Shown: piece after piece, positions 9,235 to 19,065 of the stretch
Position numbering within the stretch: the first letter of the stretch is position 1
Layout: each line of letters starts with the position of its first letter
From: Pseudomonas sp. B33.4
GTDB lineage: Bacteria > Pseudomonadota > Gammaproteobacteria > Pseudomonadales > Pseudomonadaceae
DNA length: 64,000 bases
NCBI RefSeq assembly: GCF_034555375.1
Contig: NZ_CP140706.1
Coordinates: 1,169,001-1,233,000 of the forward strand
Direction of reading: 5' to 3'
Notes under the pieces: generated by a model
Databases searched by the model: none
The model's input: only the letters and a program-made list of their open reading frames with translations
Told to the model about the DNA's origin: nothing
Translations under genes and position numbers: made by a program

Positions 9235-9440
9235 ACACGCCAGAAAGACCCGTCGCCTCGCCGTGCGTGAATATTTGTGCGCTGGATGAGGACGACATCT
9301 GTACTGGTTGCCAGCGTACGGTGTCGGAAATCACCCGCTGGGGCCGCATGACCAATGACGAGCGGCGGGTGGTGCTGGGGTTGTGTCATGAGCGGGCGAA
9401 GGCGAGTGGGTTGGTGTGGATGATGTCTTCGAAGTCGTGA
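9231..9440 (+). CDS. DUF1289 small cysteine-motif protein
   Basis: A 69-residue protein that fits DUF1289: [10 protein letters not shown]...[14 protein letters not shown] with four cysteines in a probable metal site, then MTNDERR. The function of the family is unknown. It overlaps the carbonic anhydrase gene by four bases and is the last gene of the short operon. Confidence 0.88.
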   Translation: MNTPERPVASPCVNICALDEDDICTGCQRTVSEITRWGRMTNDERRVVLGLCHERAKASGLVWMMSSKS

Positions 9441-9454
9441 TCGGCTTGAGGATG

Positions 9455-9615
9455 CCCTCACCCTAGCCCTCTCCCAGAGGGAGAGGGGACTGACCGGGTT
9501 GTTTGGACGAGTCACGTCGACCTGAAAATACCGCGTCGAACTCAGGTCTTGAACATCATGAAGATCGGCTCCCTTCCCCCTCGCCCCCTCGGGGAGAGGG
9601 CTGGGGTGAGGGGGT
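9455..9615. repeat. Two family C palindromic repeats (CCCTCACCC...GGGAGAGGG)
   Basis: Units at 9455-9489 and 9577-9615. Each pairs CCCTCACCCTAGCCCTCTCCC-like sequence with GGGAGAGGG-like sequence, in opposite orientations. The same unit recurs near 46070, 46150, 59690 and in the array at 59850-60160. Confidence 0.8.
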
Positions 9616-9670
9616 AGCTCTTGATTTGCCGGTCAAGTAACCTGTGCGCCAATCTGACAGGTCGCCCGCC

Positions 9671-10138
9671 ATGATTTTCCTCATCGCCTACATCAGCAGC
9701 GTCGTGCTGATCAATTTCGCCTTCTCCACCGCTCCGCACCTGGACATCATCTGGTCGGCCTGGGGTGGTCTGGTGTTCGTGCTGCGCGACATGGTGCAAA
9801 CCCGTTTCGGCCACGGTGCGCTGGTGGCGATGCTGGCGGCGTTGGTGCTTTCCTACGTAACCTCCGATCCCTCCATCGCTTTGGCCAGCGCCACGGCGTT
9901 CGCGGTCTCCGAGTGCATCGACTGGCTGGTGTTCAGCATCACCAAGCGCCCGTTGCGCGACCGCTTGTGGATCAGTTCGGCGCTGAGCATTCCTCTCGAT
10001 ACCTTCATCTTCTTCGGCATGATCGACTTGCTGACGCCACCGGTGATCATCACTGCACTGGCCTCGAAATTTGCCGGCGTTACTGCCGTCTGGCTGATCA
10101 TGGCCTGGCGTGAGCGCAAACAGGCTGTCGCCGGCTGA
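9671..10138 (+). CDS. VUT/YhhQ-family integral membrane transporter (queuosine-precursor type)
   Basis: A 155-residue, very hydrophobic protein with about five membrane segments. It shows the family pattern of VUT (YhhQ) transporters, including an early segment with IIWSAWGGLVFVLRDMVQ and a later SECIDWLVFSITKR. Known members import queuosine precursors such as preQ0/preQ1. I start it at the ATG at 9671; an in-frame GTG lies at 9644. It is at the short end for the family. The gene stands alone between family C repeats and purT. Confidence 0.78.
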   Translation: MIFLIAYISSVVLINFAFSTAPHLDIIWSAWGGLVFVLRDMVQTRFGHGALVAMLAALVLSYVTSDPSIALASATAFAVSECIDWLVFSITKRPLRDRLWISSALSIPLDTFIFFGMIDLLTPPVIITALASKFAGVTAVWLIMAWRERKQAVAG

Positions 10139-10238
10139 AGCCAAAGCCTCAGGTTCATGTAAAATGCCGCGCTTTCTCCCCATGGAAAGCGCGTCAGGCG
10201 TTGCTTTCCTCGATGATCCGCTTCTTTGAGGACCTGAG

Positions 10239-11420
10239 ATGACCCGTATCGGAACTCCATTGTCGCCAACCGCGACCCGCGTATTGCTGTGTGGCTGTGG
10301 TGAGTTGGGCAAGGAAGTGGTGATCGAACTGCAACGCCTGGGCGTTGAAGTGATCGCCGTTGACCGCTACGCCAACGCGCCGGCCATGCAAGTTGCGCAT
10401 CGCAGCCACGTGATCAACATGCTCGACGGCGCCGCCCTGCGTGCCGTGATCGAAGCCGAGAAGCCGCATTTCATCGTGCCGGAAATCGAAGCCATCGCCA
10501 CCGCCACCCTGGTCGAGCTGGAAGCCGAAGGCTTCACCGTGATCCCGACCGCTCGCGCTGCGCAACTGACCATGAACCGCGAAGGCATCCGTCGTCTGGC
10601 CGCTGAAGAGCTGGACCTGCCGACCTCGCCGTACCATTTTGCCGACACCTTCGAGGACTACAGCAAGGCCGTCCTGGACTTGGGCTTCCCATGCGTGGTC
10701 AAACCGGTAATGAGCTCGTCGGGCAAGGGCCAGAGTCTGCTGCGCAGTGCCGATGATGTGCAGAAAGCCTGGGACTACGCACAAGAGGGCGGCCGCGCCG
10801 GCAAAGGTCGGGTGATCATCGAAGGCTTTATCGATTTCGACTACGAAATCACCCTGCTGACCGTGCGCCACATCGGCGGCACCACGTTCTGCGCGCCAGT
10901 TGGCCACCGTCAGGAGAAGGGCGACTATCAGGAATCCTGGCAGCCACAAGCCATGAGCCCGATTGCCCTCGCTGAATCCGAGCGCGTTGCCAAAGCGGTG
11001 ACCGAAGCGCTGGGTGGCCGTGGTCTGTTCGGCGTTGAGCTGTTCATCAAAGGTGATCAGGTGTGGTTCAGCGAAGTTTCACCGCGCCCGCATGACACCG
11101 GCCTGGTGACCTTGATTTCGCAGGATCTGTCGCAGTTCGCCCTGCACGCTCGCGCGATTCTGGGCCTGCCGGTGCCGCTGATTCGCCAGTTCGGGCCTTC
11201 GGCTTCGGCGGTGATTCTGGTGGAGGGGCAGTCGACCCAGACCGCATTCGCCAATCTGGGGGCTGCGTTGAGCGAGCCGGACACGGCGTTGCGTCTGTTC
11301 GGCAAGCCGGAAGTGAATGGCCAGCGCCGTATGGGCGTGGCACTGGCGCGGGATGAGTCGATCGAGGCTGCGCGTGCCAAGGCGACCCGTGCTGCTCAGG
11401 CTGTTGTTGTAGAGCTGTAA
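10239..11420 (+). CDS. purT: Formate-dependent phosphoribosylglycinamide formyltransferase
   Basis: PurT (393 residues) uses formate and ATP for the third step of purine synthesis (GAR to FGAR), without folate. The N-terminal [13 protein letters not shown] nucleotide-like fold, the ATP-grasp core ([31 protein letters not shown]) and the metal-binding [29 protein letters not shown] end are all present. Length is as expected. Preceded by FGAGGACCTGAG-type ribosome site (GAGGACCTGAG before ATG) and a possible -10 TAAAAT at 10160. It is monocistronic, ending in a family B repeat pair. Confidence 0.97.
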   Translation: MTRIGTPLSPTATRVLLCGCGELGKEVVIELQRLGVEVIAVDRYANAPAMQVAHRSHVINMLDGAALRAVIEAEKPHFIVPEIEAIATATLVELEAEGFTVIPTARAAQLTMNREGIRRLAAEELDLPTSPYHFADTFEDYSKAVLDLGFPCVVKPVMSSSGKGQSLLRSADDVQKAWDYAQEGGRAGKGRVIIEGFIDFDYEITLLTVRHIGGTTFCAPVGHRQEKGDYQESWQPQAMSPIALAESERVAKAVTEALGGRGLFGVELFIKGDQVWFSEVSPRPHDTGLVTLISQDLSQFALHARAILGLPVPLIRQFGPSASAVILVEGQSTQTAFANLGAALSEPDTALRLFGKPEVNGQRRMGVALARDESIEAARAKATRAAQAVVVEL

Positions 11421-11436
11421 ACCGAGTCGCGACATT

Positions 11437-11499
11437 CGCGAGCAGGCTCACTCCTACAGTTGGAATGCGTTCCCCTGTAGGAGTGAGCCTGCTCGCGAT
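11437..11499. repeat. REP pair (family B), possible bidirectional terminator
   Basis: Inverted copies of CGCGAGCAGGCTCACTCCTAC separated by about 20 bases, between the convergent purT and MHS transporter genes. Confidence 0.88.
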
Positions 11500-11508
11500 A
11501 GCGATCTG

Positions 11509-12825
11509 TCAGGCAATCTGATTCAGGTCGTTATTGCGGGTTTCCTTCAAACACAGCACCGCAATCAAACTCAGCACCGCCGCCGCCGACACATACCCGC
11601 CGACATAACTCAAACCACCCATCGCCACCAGTTTCTGCGCAAAGAACGGCGCCGCCGAGGCCCCGACAATGCCGCCCAGGTTATACGCCGCCGAAGCACC
11701 GGTATAACGCACGTGGGTCGGAAACAGCTCAGGCAACAATGCGCCCATCGGTGCAAACGTCACGCCCATCAAAAACAGCTCGATGCACAGAAACAGCGCC
11801 ACACCCCAGGTCGAACCCTGAGTCAGCAACGGCTCCATCAGAAAACCGGAAAGAACCGCCAGCACACCACCGATGATCAGCACCGGTTTGCGCCCATAAC
11901 GGTCGCTCGCCCAAGCCGACAGCGGCGTTGCGGCGGCCATGAACAGCACGGCAAAACACAGCAGGCCAAGGAACGTTTCGCGGCTATAGCCGAGCGTGGA
12001 AACCCCGTAGCTCAGGGAGAATACTGTCGAGATATAGAACAGTGCATAGCACACCACCATCGCTGCCGCGCCCAGCAACGTCGGTGCCCAGTACTGGCTG
12101 AACAGCTCGACCAGCGGTACTTTTACGCGCTCCTGACGAGCGATGGCGTTGGCGAACACCGGGGTTTCATGCAGTTTCAACCGTACATACAGGCCGACCA
12201 TCACCAGAGCCGCGCTGAGCAGAAACGGAATCCGCCAGCCCCAGCTGCGGAACTGCTCGTCATTGAGGGTCATGGCCAGTGTCAGGAACAAGCCGTTGGC
12301 CGCGAGAAAACCAATCGAAGGCCCAAGCTGCGGGAACATGCCGAACCACGCACGTTTGCCTTTCGGCGCGTTTTCCGTGGCGAGCAGGGCGGCACCGCCC
12401 CATTCACCCCCCAATCCCAAACCTTGGCCGAAACGCAGCACACACAGCAGAATCGGTGCCCAGGCGCCAATGCTGTCATAACCCGGCAGCACGCCAATCA
12501 GTGTCGTGCACACGCCCATCAAGAGTAAGGATGCGACCAGCGTCGATTTGCGCCCGATGCGGTCACCAAAGTGGCCGAACAACGCCGAGCCCAGTGGCCT
12601 CGCCAGAAATGCGATACCAAAGGTAAGGAACGCCGAAAGCATCTGCGCGGTGCCGGAGGTCTGTGGAAAGAACACCGGCCCGATCACCAGCGCAGCCGCG
12701 GTGGCGTAAACATAGAAGTCATAGAACTCGATCGCGGTGCCGATAAAACTCGCCGTCGCCACGCGGGTGGCGGAATTGGTCGGTTGGGCAGGCGCGGTGT
12801 CGCTGATAGCGGTACTGGTTGTCAT
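11509..12825 (-). CDS. MFS transporter, metabolite:H+ symporter (MHS) family
   Basis: A 438-residue inner-membrane protein with about 12 membrane segments. MHS hallmarks are present: an N-terminal FIGTAIEFYDFYVYATAA segment, the loop motif GHFGDRIGRKSTL, then FGQGLGLGGEWGGA and a second loop SDRYGRKPVL. The family includes shikimate, proline/betaine and alpha-ketoglutarate symporters; the substrate here is not evident. The start at 12825 has AGGGA nine bases upstream; the frame is open to 12846. No linked catabolic genes. Confidence 0.9.
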   Translation of the reverse strand: MTTSTAISDTAPAQPTNSATRVATASFIGTAIEFYDFYVYATAAALVIGPVFFPQTSGTAQMLSAFLTFGIAFLARPLGSALFGHFGDRIGRKSTLVASLLLMGVCTTLIGVLPGYDSIGAWAPILLCVLRFGQGLGLGGEWGGAALLATENAPKGKRAWFGMFPQLGPSIGFLAANGLFLTLAMTLNDEQFRSWGWRIPFLLSAALVMVGLYVRLKLHETPVFANAIARQERVKVPLVELFSQYWAPTLLGAAAMVVCYALFYISTVFSLSYGVSTLGYSRETFLGLLCFAVLFMAAATPLSAWASDRYGRKPVLIIGGVLAVLSGFLMEPLLTQGSTWGVALFLCIELFLMGVTFAPMGALLPELFPTHVRYTGASAAYNLGGIVGASAAPFFAQKLVAMGGLSYVGGYVSAAAVLSLIAVLCLKETRNNDLNQIA

Positions 12826-13127
12826 GCGGTGATCCCTGACAGTCATGAGCTCCGTTGGAGCGAATTATTATGGTCGAACACCCAGGGATGTGGGATGAGG
12901 CGCGGTCGCTGCTTCAGGTAGGAACAGTCGCCGGAGTACAGCGCAAATGGCCGAAACCTGGTGTGTGCGGGGTAAGCACAAGGTTCGGCGGGGCTTGGGT
13001 AAGCGTTCCGATTATAGGAAGGAGGCTAACAATCAAACAAGAGCAAAGATCGCAGCCTGCGGCAGCTCCTGCATTTGGAATGCGTTGCCCTGTAGGAGCT
13101 GCCGAAGGCTGCGATCTTTTGATCTTT
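12826..13127. other. Intergenic region upstream of the MHS transporter, with a REP pair
   Basis: About 300 bases without a gene. The left part must hold the transporter promoter (not resolved). A family A REP pair occupies 13045-13124, next to the 3' end of the CorC-like gene. No other feature seen. Confidence 0.7.
13045..13124. repeat. REP pair (family A)
   Basis: Inverted family A units, GATCGCAGCCTGCGGCAG and CTGCCGAAGGCTGCGATC, the second with the CGAAGG variant. Lies just after the CorC-like gene. Confidence 0.9.
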
Positions 13128-14369
13128 CTATCGGGCAGGCACCAAAGCAGGCACAGAAGAGGTATGCCAAATCAGCACTTTGCTAACCCGGTTCTCTTCA
13201 GTCTCGAGAATCTCTAGACGATAACGCCCGATCTTCAAACAAACCGCACTTTCCGGAATAGTCTCCAACGCCTCAGTCACCAGACCATTCAGCGTTTTCG
13301 GACCATCGCTCGGCAAATGCCAGCCCAAACACTTGTTCAATTCGCGGATCGACGCGGCACCGTCAATGACCATGCGGCCATCGTCCTGCGGATGAATATG
13401 CGGATTATCCAGGCTGTGCTCGCTTTCAAACTCGCCGACAATTTCTTCGAGAATGTCTTCCAGCGTGACGATGCCGAGTACTTCGCCGTACTCGTCGACC
13501 ACCATGCCCAGTCGGCGCTGCTGCTTGTGAAAATTCAGCAACTGCAGTTGCAGCGGTGTGCTTTCCGGCACGAAGTAAGGCTCGTAACTCGCCGCCAGCA
13601 GCGCCTCGCGGGTCAAATCACCATTGTTCAGCAAATGTCGGATCTGCCGGGTGTTGAGCACCGCTTCAACCTGATTGATGTCGCTGTGGAACACCGGCAG
13701 GCGCGTGCGCTTGTTGTGGCGTAACTGTTCGATGATCTCGTCGATCGAATCGTCGAGGTTGATGCCGTCGACGTCACTGCGCGGCACCAGAATGTCATTG
13801 ACCGTAATGTTGTCCAGCGCATGAATCCCCGAAACCGGGTGCGCGTGAACCGGGTGCTCCGGATCGTCGTAACGGTCAGCAGGTGAGTCATCTTCGCTTT
13901 GCTGTACGACTTGAACCTTGCGCACAAACGGCCGCATCAGCAGGCCACTGATGCGGCTGAACAACCAGGCAAACGGATAAACAATCTTCAGCGGCACCGC
14001 TAGCAAGGTATTGCCGAACGCCAGCACCGCATCGGGATAGCGTTGGGCGACGGTACGTGGAAAGTAATCGGCAAACACCAGCAGGATGGCGCCAGCTCCG
14101 AGGCACGCCGCCCAAGGGCCGTTTTCTTCGCAGAGGAAAATCGCCAGCAACGTCGCGATCACTACCGCGAGCGCCCGGCACAGGGTGTTGCAGAGAATCA
14201 GGCTGTCGAGCGGGAAGCTCAGCTTCGCCAGCGGTTTATCGCTGGCGCGCGAGGCAGTGCGTTGCGCGAGCAGGTGCTGCTGCGCGATTTCGACGGCGGT
14301 AAACAGCCCCGACCACAAAATCAGCAGGACAAATACCGCGAGCATCGGCCCTAGGGGCAAACCGTCCAT
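13128..14369 (-). CDS. CNNM/CorC-family protein (DUF21, two CBS domains, CorC_HlyC domain)
   Basis: A 413-residue inner-membrane protein. The N-terminal DUF21 domain (about 1-150) has three to four membrane segments with the conserved AVEIAQQHLLAQR stretch. A paired CBS module follows (about 185-305; NDILVPRSDVDGI, RLPVFH, LGMVVDEYGEVLGIVTLEDILEEIVGEF). The C-terminal CorC_HlyC domain (about 320-405) ends the protein. Relatives are linked to Mg2+/Co2+ efflux or resistance. The 12-base gap to ypjD, which is upstream on the same strand in transcription order reversed (ypjD ends at 14382, the CorC gene begins at 14369), makes a two-gene operon. Confidence 0.92.
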   Translation of the reverse strand: MDGLPLGPMLAVFVLLILWSGLFTAVEIAQQHLLAQRTASRASDKPLAKLSFPLDSLILCNTLCRALAVVIATLLAIFLCEENGPWAACLGAGAILLVFADYFPRTVAQRYPDAVLAFGNTLLAVPLKIVYPFAWLFSRISGLLMRPFVRKVQVVQQSEDDSPADRYDDPEHPVHAHPVSGIHALDNITVNDILVPRSDVDGINLDDSIDEIIEQLRHNKRTRLPVFHSDINQVEAVLNTRQIRHLLNNGDLTREALLAASYEPYFVPESTPLQLQLLNFHKQQRRLGMVVDEYGEVLGIVTLEDILEEIVGEFESEHSLDNPHIHPQDDGRMVIDGAASIRELNKCLGWHLPSDGPKTLNGLVTEALETIPESAVCLKIGRYRLEILETEENRVSKVLIWHTSSVPALVPAR

Positions 14370-14381
14370 TTATGCCGCCCG

Positions 14382-15194
14382 TCAGATGTGCAGGATGTAT
14401 TCACGAACCAGTTTGCTGCCGAAATACGCCAACATCAGCAGGCAGAAACCGGCGAGGGTCCAGCGAATCGCCTTGTGACCGCGCCAGCCGAGGCGATTAC
14501 GGCCCCACAGCAGCACGCTGAACACGATCCAGGCCAGGCACGCCAGCAGGGTCTTGTGCACCAGATGCTGGGCGAACAGGTTTTCGACGAACAGCCAGCC
14601 GGAGATCAGCGACAGCGACAGCAGCGTCCAGCCGGCCCAGAGGAAGCCGAACAACAGGCTTTCCATGGTTTGCAGTGGCGGGAAGTTCTTGATCAGCCCC
14701 GACGGGTGCTTGTGTTTGAGCTGGTGGTCTTGCACCAGCAGCAACAAGGCCTGGAACACCGCGATGGTGAACATGCCGTAGGCAAGGATCGACAACAGAA
14801 TATGCGCGAGGATGCCCGGCTCTTCATCGATGATCTGCACCGTCCCGGTCGGCGCGAACTGCGCCAGCAACACGGTGATCGCGCCCAGGGGGAACAGCAG
14901 CACCAGCAGGTTTTCCACCGGAATCCGCGAGCAGGCGATCAGCGTCAGGGCGATCACCGCCGCCGCGATCAGGCTGGAGGCGCTGAAGAAGTCCAGGCCC
15001 AGACCGATCGGTGTCAGCAAGTGCGTGAGCAGGCTGGCGGCGTGGGCCACCACGGCGAGCGCGCCGAGGCTAACCAGCAGGCGCTTGTTCGCCTTGGCGC
15101 CGGTGGCCAAGCGGGTGCTCTGATAAAGGGTCGCAGCGGCATAAAGAAGGGCGGCGGCGAGGGTGGTCAGCAAACTGGGTGACAAGGGGAGCAT
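14382..15194 (-). CDS. ypjD: Inner-membrane protein YpjD, CcsA/HemX-like cytochrome c assembly family
   Basis: A 270-residue membrane protein with about eight hydrophobic segments, including GILAHILLSILAYGMFTIAVFQALLLLVQD, which matches the heme-handling CcsA/CcmC-type domain. The ATG at 15194 starts the hydrophobic part and has AGGA close by; the longer open frame to 15368 lies over the ffh promoter region. The pairing with the CorC-like gene and its divergence from ffh match the E. coli and Pseudomonas arrangement. The precise role of YpjD is unknown. Confidence 0.88.
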   Translation of the reverse strand: MLPLSPSLLTTLAAALLYAAATLYQSTRLATGAKANKRLLVSLGALAVVAHAASLLTHLLTPIGLGLDFFSASSLIAAAVIALTLIACSRIPVENLLVLLFPLGAITVLLAQFAPTGTVQIIDEEPGILAHILLSILAYGMFTIAVFQALLLLVQDHQLKHKHPSGLIKNFPPLQTMESLLFGFLWAGWTLLSLSLISGWLFVENLFAQHLVHKTLLACLAWIVFSVLLWGRNRLGWRGHKAIRWTLAGFCLLMLAYFGSKLVREYILHI

Positions 15195-15301
15195 AAATCC
15201 TGTTAGGCAAGCCCGAAAGGGGCTGAGTTTGGCATAGAACCGCCATCGCACGAAAGACTCAGGAAGCTGACAGCGAGGTGTCCGCCAGCCGCAGTCTTCG
15301 C

Positions 15302-15307
15302 TATAAT
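15302..15307 (+). promoter_or_regulatory. -10 box of the ffh promoter
   Basis: Perfect TATAAT 98 bases before the ffh start. No good -35 is visible at 16-18 bases spacing, so assignment rests on the -10 match and position. Confidence 0.5.
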
Positions 15308-15404
15308 CCGCGACCTGCCCACGCCGCAGGCTCGCCGAGCACATGTTGATTCCGGTCTGGGCCGCCATTATCCCGGTCTACACAGGGCCTGAAAGGATCG
15401 CGCA

Positions 15405-16778
15405 ATGTTTGAAAACCTAACCGACCGTCTCTCGCAGACGCTGCGCCATGTCACCGGCAAGGCGAAGCTGACCGAGGACAACATCAAAGACACCCTGCGT
15501 GAAGTGCGCATGGCGTTGCTCGAAGCCGACGTCGCCCTGCCGGTGGTCAAGGACTTCGTCAATTCGGTCAAGGAACGCGCTGTCGGCACCGAGGTGTCGC
15601 GCAGCCTGACGCCGGGCCAGGCATTCGTGAAGATCGTCCAGGCTGAACTCGAAAGCCTGATGGGCGCGGCCAACGAAGATTTGAACCTGAGCGCCGTACC
15701 GCCAGCTGTCATTTTGATGGCCGGTCTGCAGGGCGCCGGTAAAACCACCACCGCCGGCAAACTCGCGCGCTTCCTTAAAGAGCGCAAGAAGAAGTCGGTC
15801 ATGGTCGTGTCGGCGGACGTTTACCGTCCTGCTGCTATTAAACAGCTGGAAACCCTGGCCAACGACATCGGCGTGACGTTCTTCCCGTCCGACCTGAGCC
15901 AGAAGCCGGTGGACATTGCCACCGCGGCTATTAAAGAAGCAAAGCTGAAATTCATCGACGTGGTCATCGTCGACACCGCCGGTCGTCTGCACATCGACGA
16001 AGAGATGATGGGCGAGATCAAGGCGCTGCACGCCGCGATCAACCCGGTCGAAACCCTGTTCGTGGTTGACGCCATGACCGGCCAGGACGCCGCCAACACG
16101 GCCAAGGCCTTCGGTGATGCGCTGCCGCTGACCGGTGTGATCCTGACCAAGGTCGACGGCGATGCCCGTGGCGGTGCCGCGCTGTCGGTGCGCGCCATCA
16201 CCGGCAAGCCGATCAAGTTCATCGGTATGGGCGAGAAGAGCGAAGCGCTCGATCCGTTCCACCCTGAGCGTATCGCCTCGCGCATTCTCGGCATGGGCGA
16301 CGTGCTCAGCCTGATCGAACAGGCTGAAGCGACCCTCGACAAGGACAAGGCCGACAAACTGGCCAAGAAGCTGAAGAAGGGCAAGGGCTTCGACCTCGAA
16401 GACTTCCGCGATCAGCTGCAACAGATGAAGAACATGGGCGGCCTCGGCGGCCTCATGGACAAGTTGCCGAGCATTGGCGGCGTCAATCTGTCGCAAATGG
16501 GCAATGCCCAGAACGCCGCAGAAAAGCAATTCAAGCAGATGGAAGCCATCATCAATTCCATGACCCCGGCCGAGCGCCGCGACCCTGAGCTGATCAGCGG
16601 TTCGCGCAAACGTCGTATCGCCATGGGTTCCGGCACTCAGGTGCAGGACATCGGCCGCTTGATCAAGCAGCACAAGCAGATGCAGAAGATGATGAAGAAA
16701 TTCACCGCCAAGGGCGGAATGGCGAAAATGATGCGCGGCATGGGCGGAATGTTGCCCGGCGGCATGCCAAAGATGTAA
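15405..16778 (+). CDS. ffh: Signal recognition particle protein (SRP54)
   Basis: Ffh (457 residues) binds 4.5S RNA and the signal sequences of nascent membrane proteins. The N domain (1-88) is followed by the GTPase G domain with P-loop GLQGAGKTTTAGKLA (about 103-117), VDTAGRLHIDEEMM and TKVDGDARGG. The methionine-rich M domain ends the protein (many Met from 335, with repeated MQKMMKK and GGMxxMMRGMGGM). Monocistronic and essential; the distance to rpsP is 250 bases. Confidence 0.98.
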   Translation: MFENLTDRLSQTLRHVTGKAKLTEDNIKDTLREVRMALLEADVALPVVKDFVNSVKERAVGTEVSRSLTPGQAFVKIVQAELESLMGAANEDLNLSAVPPAVILMAGLQGAGKTTTAGKLARFLKERKKKSVMVVSADVYRPAAIKQLETLANDIGVTFFPSDLSQKPVDIATAAIKEAKLKFIDVVIVDTAGRLHIDEEMMGEIKALHAAINPVETLFVVDAMTGQDAANTAKAFGDALPLTGVILTKVDGDARGGAALSVRAITGKPIKFIGMGEKSEALDPFHPERIASRILGMGDVLSLIEQAEATLDKDKADKLAKKLKKGKGFDLEDFRDQLQQMKNMGGLGGLMDKLPSIGGVNLSQMGNAQNAAEKQFKQMEAIINSMTPAERRDPELISGSRKRRIAMGSGTQVQDIGRLIKQHKQMQKMMKKFTAKGGMAKMMRGMGGMLPGGMPKM

Positions 16779-16785
16779 AGAATCC

Positions 16786-16807
16786 GCGCCGGTCGTCGTA
16801 CCGGCGC
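16786..16807 (+). terminator. Perfect hairpin after ffh
   Basis: GCGCCGGT pairs exactly with ACCGGCGC around a CGTCGT loop, 8 bases after the ffh stop. No T-run follows, so it is either a weak terminator or a 3' end stabiliser. Confidence 0.5.
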
Positions 16808-16930
16808 AGACCCTGCAAGGACGCAGGATCAACAGCAAACCCGCACTCGGCGGGAGCTGACCGGCCGTTTTCATCGACGGCTCTCTATGCAAATCTGCAC
16901 GGCATCCCATGGGCGCCGGAAAAAGTCATT

Positions 16931-16958
16931 TGCAAAAGTCCGGATATTCCTTAGAATA
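16931..16958 (+). promoter_or_regulatory. Sigma-70 promoter of the rpsP-rimM-trmD-rplS operon
   Basis: TTGCAA (16931-16936), 16-base spacer, TAGAAT (16953-16958), 72 bases before rpsP. Both boxes match the consensus well and the place fits the known operon. Confidence 0.65.
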
Positions 16959-17029
16959 TGCGGCCTTTCGGGCACCCATGCCCGCTGTGCATTTAGATTT
17001 GCAGCACCGACTACAGGAACGATGTTCAC

Positions 17030-17281
17030 ATGCTAACAATCCGTCTTGCCCTTGGCGGCTCCAAAAAGCGCCCGTTTTACCACCTGACCGTAACCGACTC
17101 GCGTAACCCGCGTGACGGCTCCCACAAAGAACAGGTTGGTTTCTTCAACCCTGTTGCCCGTGGTCAGGAAATCCGTCTGTCCGTGAACCAAGAGCGCGTA
17201 GCCTACTGGCTGAGCGTTGGTGCACAGCCTTCTGAGCGTGTTGCTCAGTTGCTGAAGGAATCTGCAAAGGCTGCGGCCTGA
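17030..17281 (+). CDS. rpsP: 30S ribosomal protein S16
   Basis: S16, 83 residues, full length: [21 protein letters not shown] at the N-terminus and the conserved RIGFFNP-like [12 protein letters not shown] and [12 protein letters not shown]. First gene of the widely conserved rpsP-rimM-trmD-rplS operon, five bases before rimM. Confidence 0.99.
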   Translation: MLTIRLALGGSKKRPFYHLTVTDSRNPRDGSHKEQVGFFNPVARGQEIRLSVNQERVAYWLSVGAQPSERVAQLLKESAKAAA

Positions 17282-17286
17282 GCAAT

Positions 17287-17823
17287 ATGAACGCGACGCC
17301 TGCTGTTGCCGATGATTTGATCGTTATTGGCAAAATTTATTCTGTTCATGGCGTTCGCGGCGAAGTGAAGGTTTATTCCTTTACTGATCCGACTGAAAAC
17401 CTGTTGCAGTACAAAACCTGGACGCTCAAGCGCGAAGGTAATGTGAAACAGGTCGAGCTGGTCAGTGGACGCGGGAGCGACAAGTTCCTGGTCGCGAAGC
17501 TCAAGGGTCTTGATGATCGTGAAGAAGCTCGTCTTCTGGCCGGTTATGAGATCTGCGTGCCGCGCAATCTGTTCGCTGAATTGACCGACGGTGAGTACTA
17601 CTGGTACCAGCTGGAAGGTCTGAAGGTCATCGACACCCTTGGGCAATTGCTCGGGAAAATCGATCATCTTCTGGAAACCGGCGCCAATGATGTAATGGTC
17701 GTCAAGCCTTGCGCTGGCAGCCTGGATGATCGCGAACGCCTGTTGCCCTATACGGAGCAATGCGTGTTGGCCATCGACCTGGCGGCGGGCGAGATGAAGG
17801 TGGATTGGGACGCGGACTTCTAA
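17287..17823 (+). CDS. rimM: 16S rRNA processing protein RimM
   Basis: RimM (178 residues) assists maturation of the 30S head and binds S19. N-terminal RimM domain with [22 protein letters not shown], then a PRC barrel (about 98-178; [12 protein letters not shown]...[18 protein letters not shown]). It starts five bases after rpsP and is followed two bases later by trmD. Confidence 0.98.
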   Translation: MNATPAVADDLIVIGKIYSVHGVRGEVKVYSFTDPTENLLQYKTWTLKREGNVKQVELVSGRGSDKFLVAKLKGLDDREEARLLAGYEICVPRNLFAELTDGEYYWYQLEGLKVIDTLGQLLGKIDHLLETGANDVMVVKPCAGSLDDRERLLPYTEQCVLAIDLAAGEMKVDWDADF

Positions 17824-17825
17824 GC

Positions 17826-18578
17826 GTGGCTAACTTGCGCGTAGAAGTGATCAGTTTGTTTCCCGAGATGTTTTCCGCCATCGGCGACTACGGCATCACC
17901 AGTCGTGCGGTCAAACAGGGGCTCTTGCAGCTGACCTGTTGGAATCCGCGAGATTACACGACGGATCGGCATCACACTGTGGACGATCGCCCGTTTGGCG
18001 GTGGTCCGGGCATGGTGATGAAGATCAAACCCCTGGAAGATGCTCTGGTTCAGGCCAAGGCAGCAGCCGGGGAGGCGGCGAAGGTGATTTACCTGTCCCC
18101 CCAAGGCCGTCAACTGACTCAGTCGGCGGTACGCGAGTTGGCACAATCGGATGCATTGATCCTGATTGCCGGCCGCTATGAAGGCATTGACGAGCGTTTT
18201 ATTGAAGCTCATGTCGATGAAGAGTGGTCGATTGGCGACTATGTACTGTCTGGCGGCGAGCTGCCGGCCATGGTCCTGATCGATGCGGTTACACGACTGC
18301 TGCCTGGAGCTTTAGGGCATGCAGACTCCGCCGAGGAAGATTCCTTTACGGATGGTCTGCTGGATTGCCCGCACTACACCCGACCTGAGGTGTATGCGGA
18401 TCAGCGTGTACCCGACGTGTTGCTGAGTGGCAACCACGCGCATATCCGGCGTTGGCGTTTACAGCAGTCCCTTGGTAGGACCTTTGAACGACGCGCCGAT
18501 CTTCTGGAAAGCCGCTCGCTTTCTGGAGAAGAGAAGAAGCTGCTCGAGGAATACATCCGCGAGCGGGACGATAGTTAA
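17826..18578 (+). CDS. trmD: tRNA (guanine-37-N1)-methyltransferase
   Basis: TrmD (250 residues) methylates G37 of tRNAs, guarding against +1 frameshifts. It has the SPOUT knot motifs: [22 protein letters not shown] and [19 protein letters not shown] start at 17826, two bases after the rimM stop, aligns with the usual N-terminus ([13 protein letters not shown]); the frame is open upstream through rimM but that part is not protein-like. Confidence 0.98.
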   Translation: MANLRVEVISLFPEMFSAIGDYGITSRAVKQGLLQLTCWNPRDYTTDRHHTVDDRPFGGGPGMVMKIKPLEDALVQAKAAAGEAAKVIYLSPQGRQLTQSAVRELAQSDALILIAGRYEGIDERFIEAHVDEEWSIGDYVLSGGELPAMVLIDAVTRLLPGALGHADSAEEDSFTDGLLDCPHYTRPEVYADQRVPDVLLSGNHAHIRRWRLQQSLGRTFERRADLLESRSLSGEEKKLLEEYIRERDDS

Positions 18579-18623
18579 CAACGTATCGATGGTAGATCGA
18601 ACGATTTACCTTAGGAGCACAGC

Positions 18624-18974
18624 ATGACCAACAAAATCATCCTTGCACTCGAAGCAGAGCAGATGACCAAAGAAATCCCTACCTTCGCCCCAGGCGACAC
18701 TATTGTCGTTCAGGTGAAAGTGAAGGAAGGCGATCGTTCCCGTCTGCAAGCGTTCGAAGGCGTTGTAATCGCCAAGCGTAACCGCGGCGTGAACAGTGCG
18801 TTCACCGTTCGTAAAATCTCCAACGGTGTTGGCGTAGAACGTACTTTCCAGACCTACTCCCCGCAGATCGACAGCATGGCTGTTAAACGTCGCGGTGACG
18901 TACGTAAAGCCAAGCTGTACTACCTGCGCGACCTGTCGGGTAAAGCAGCTCGCATCAAGGAAAAACTGGCTTAA
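18624..18974 (+). CDS. rplS: 50S ribosomal protein L19
   Basis: L19, 116 residues, with the characteristic [35 protein letters not shown] core and the [35 protein letters not shown] end. Good ribosome site (TTAGGAGCACAGC). Last gene of the operon, followed by a strong terminator. Confidence 0.99.
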
Positions 18975-18992
18975 GTCCAGCTTCCGATGCAG

Positions 18993-19020
18993 AAAAAAGC
19001 AGCCTACGGGCTGCTTTTTT
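18993..19020 (+). terminator. Rho-independent terminator after rplS
   Basis: GCAGCC-TACG-GGCTGC stem-loop flanked by six A and six T, 18 bases after the rplS stop. Confidence 0.95.
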
Positions 19021-19065
19021 GTTGCCTGCAATTTATTCACCGTACCTTCGTTTCAGGCCAGAACC

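Noticed and set aside
15417..16910. 497-codon minus-strand frame over ffh
   Set aside because: Shadow of ffh; no domain, antisense composition.
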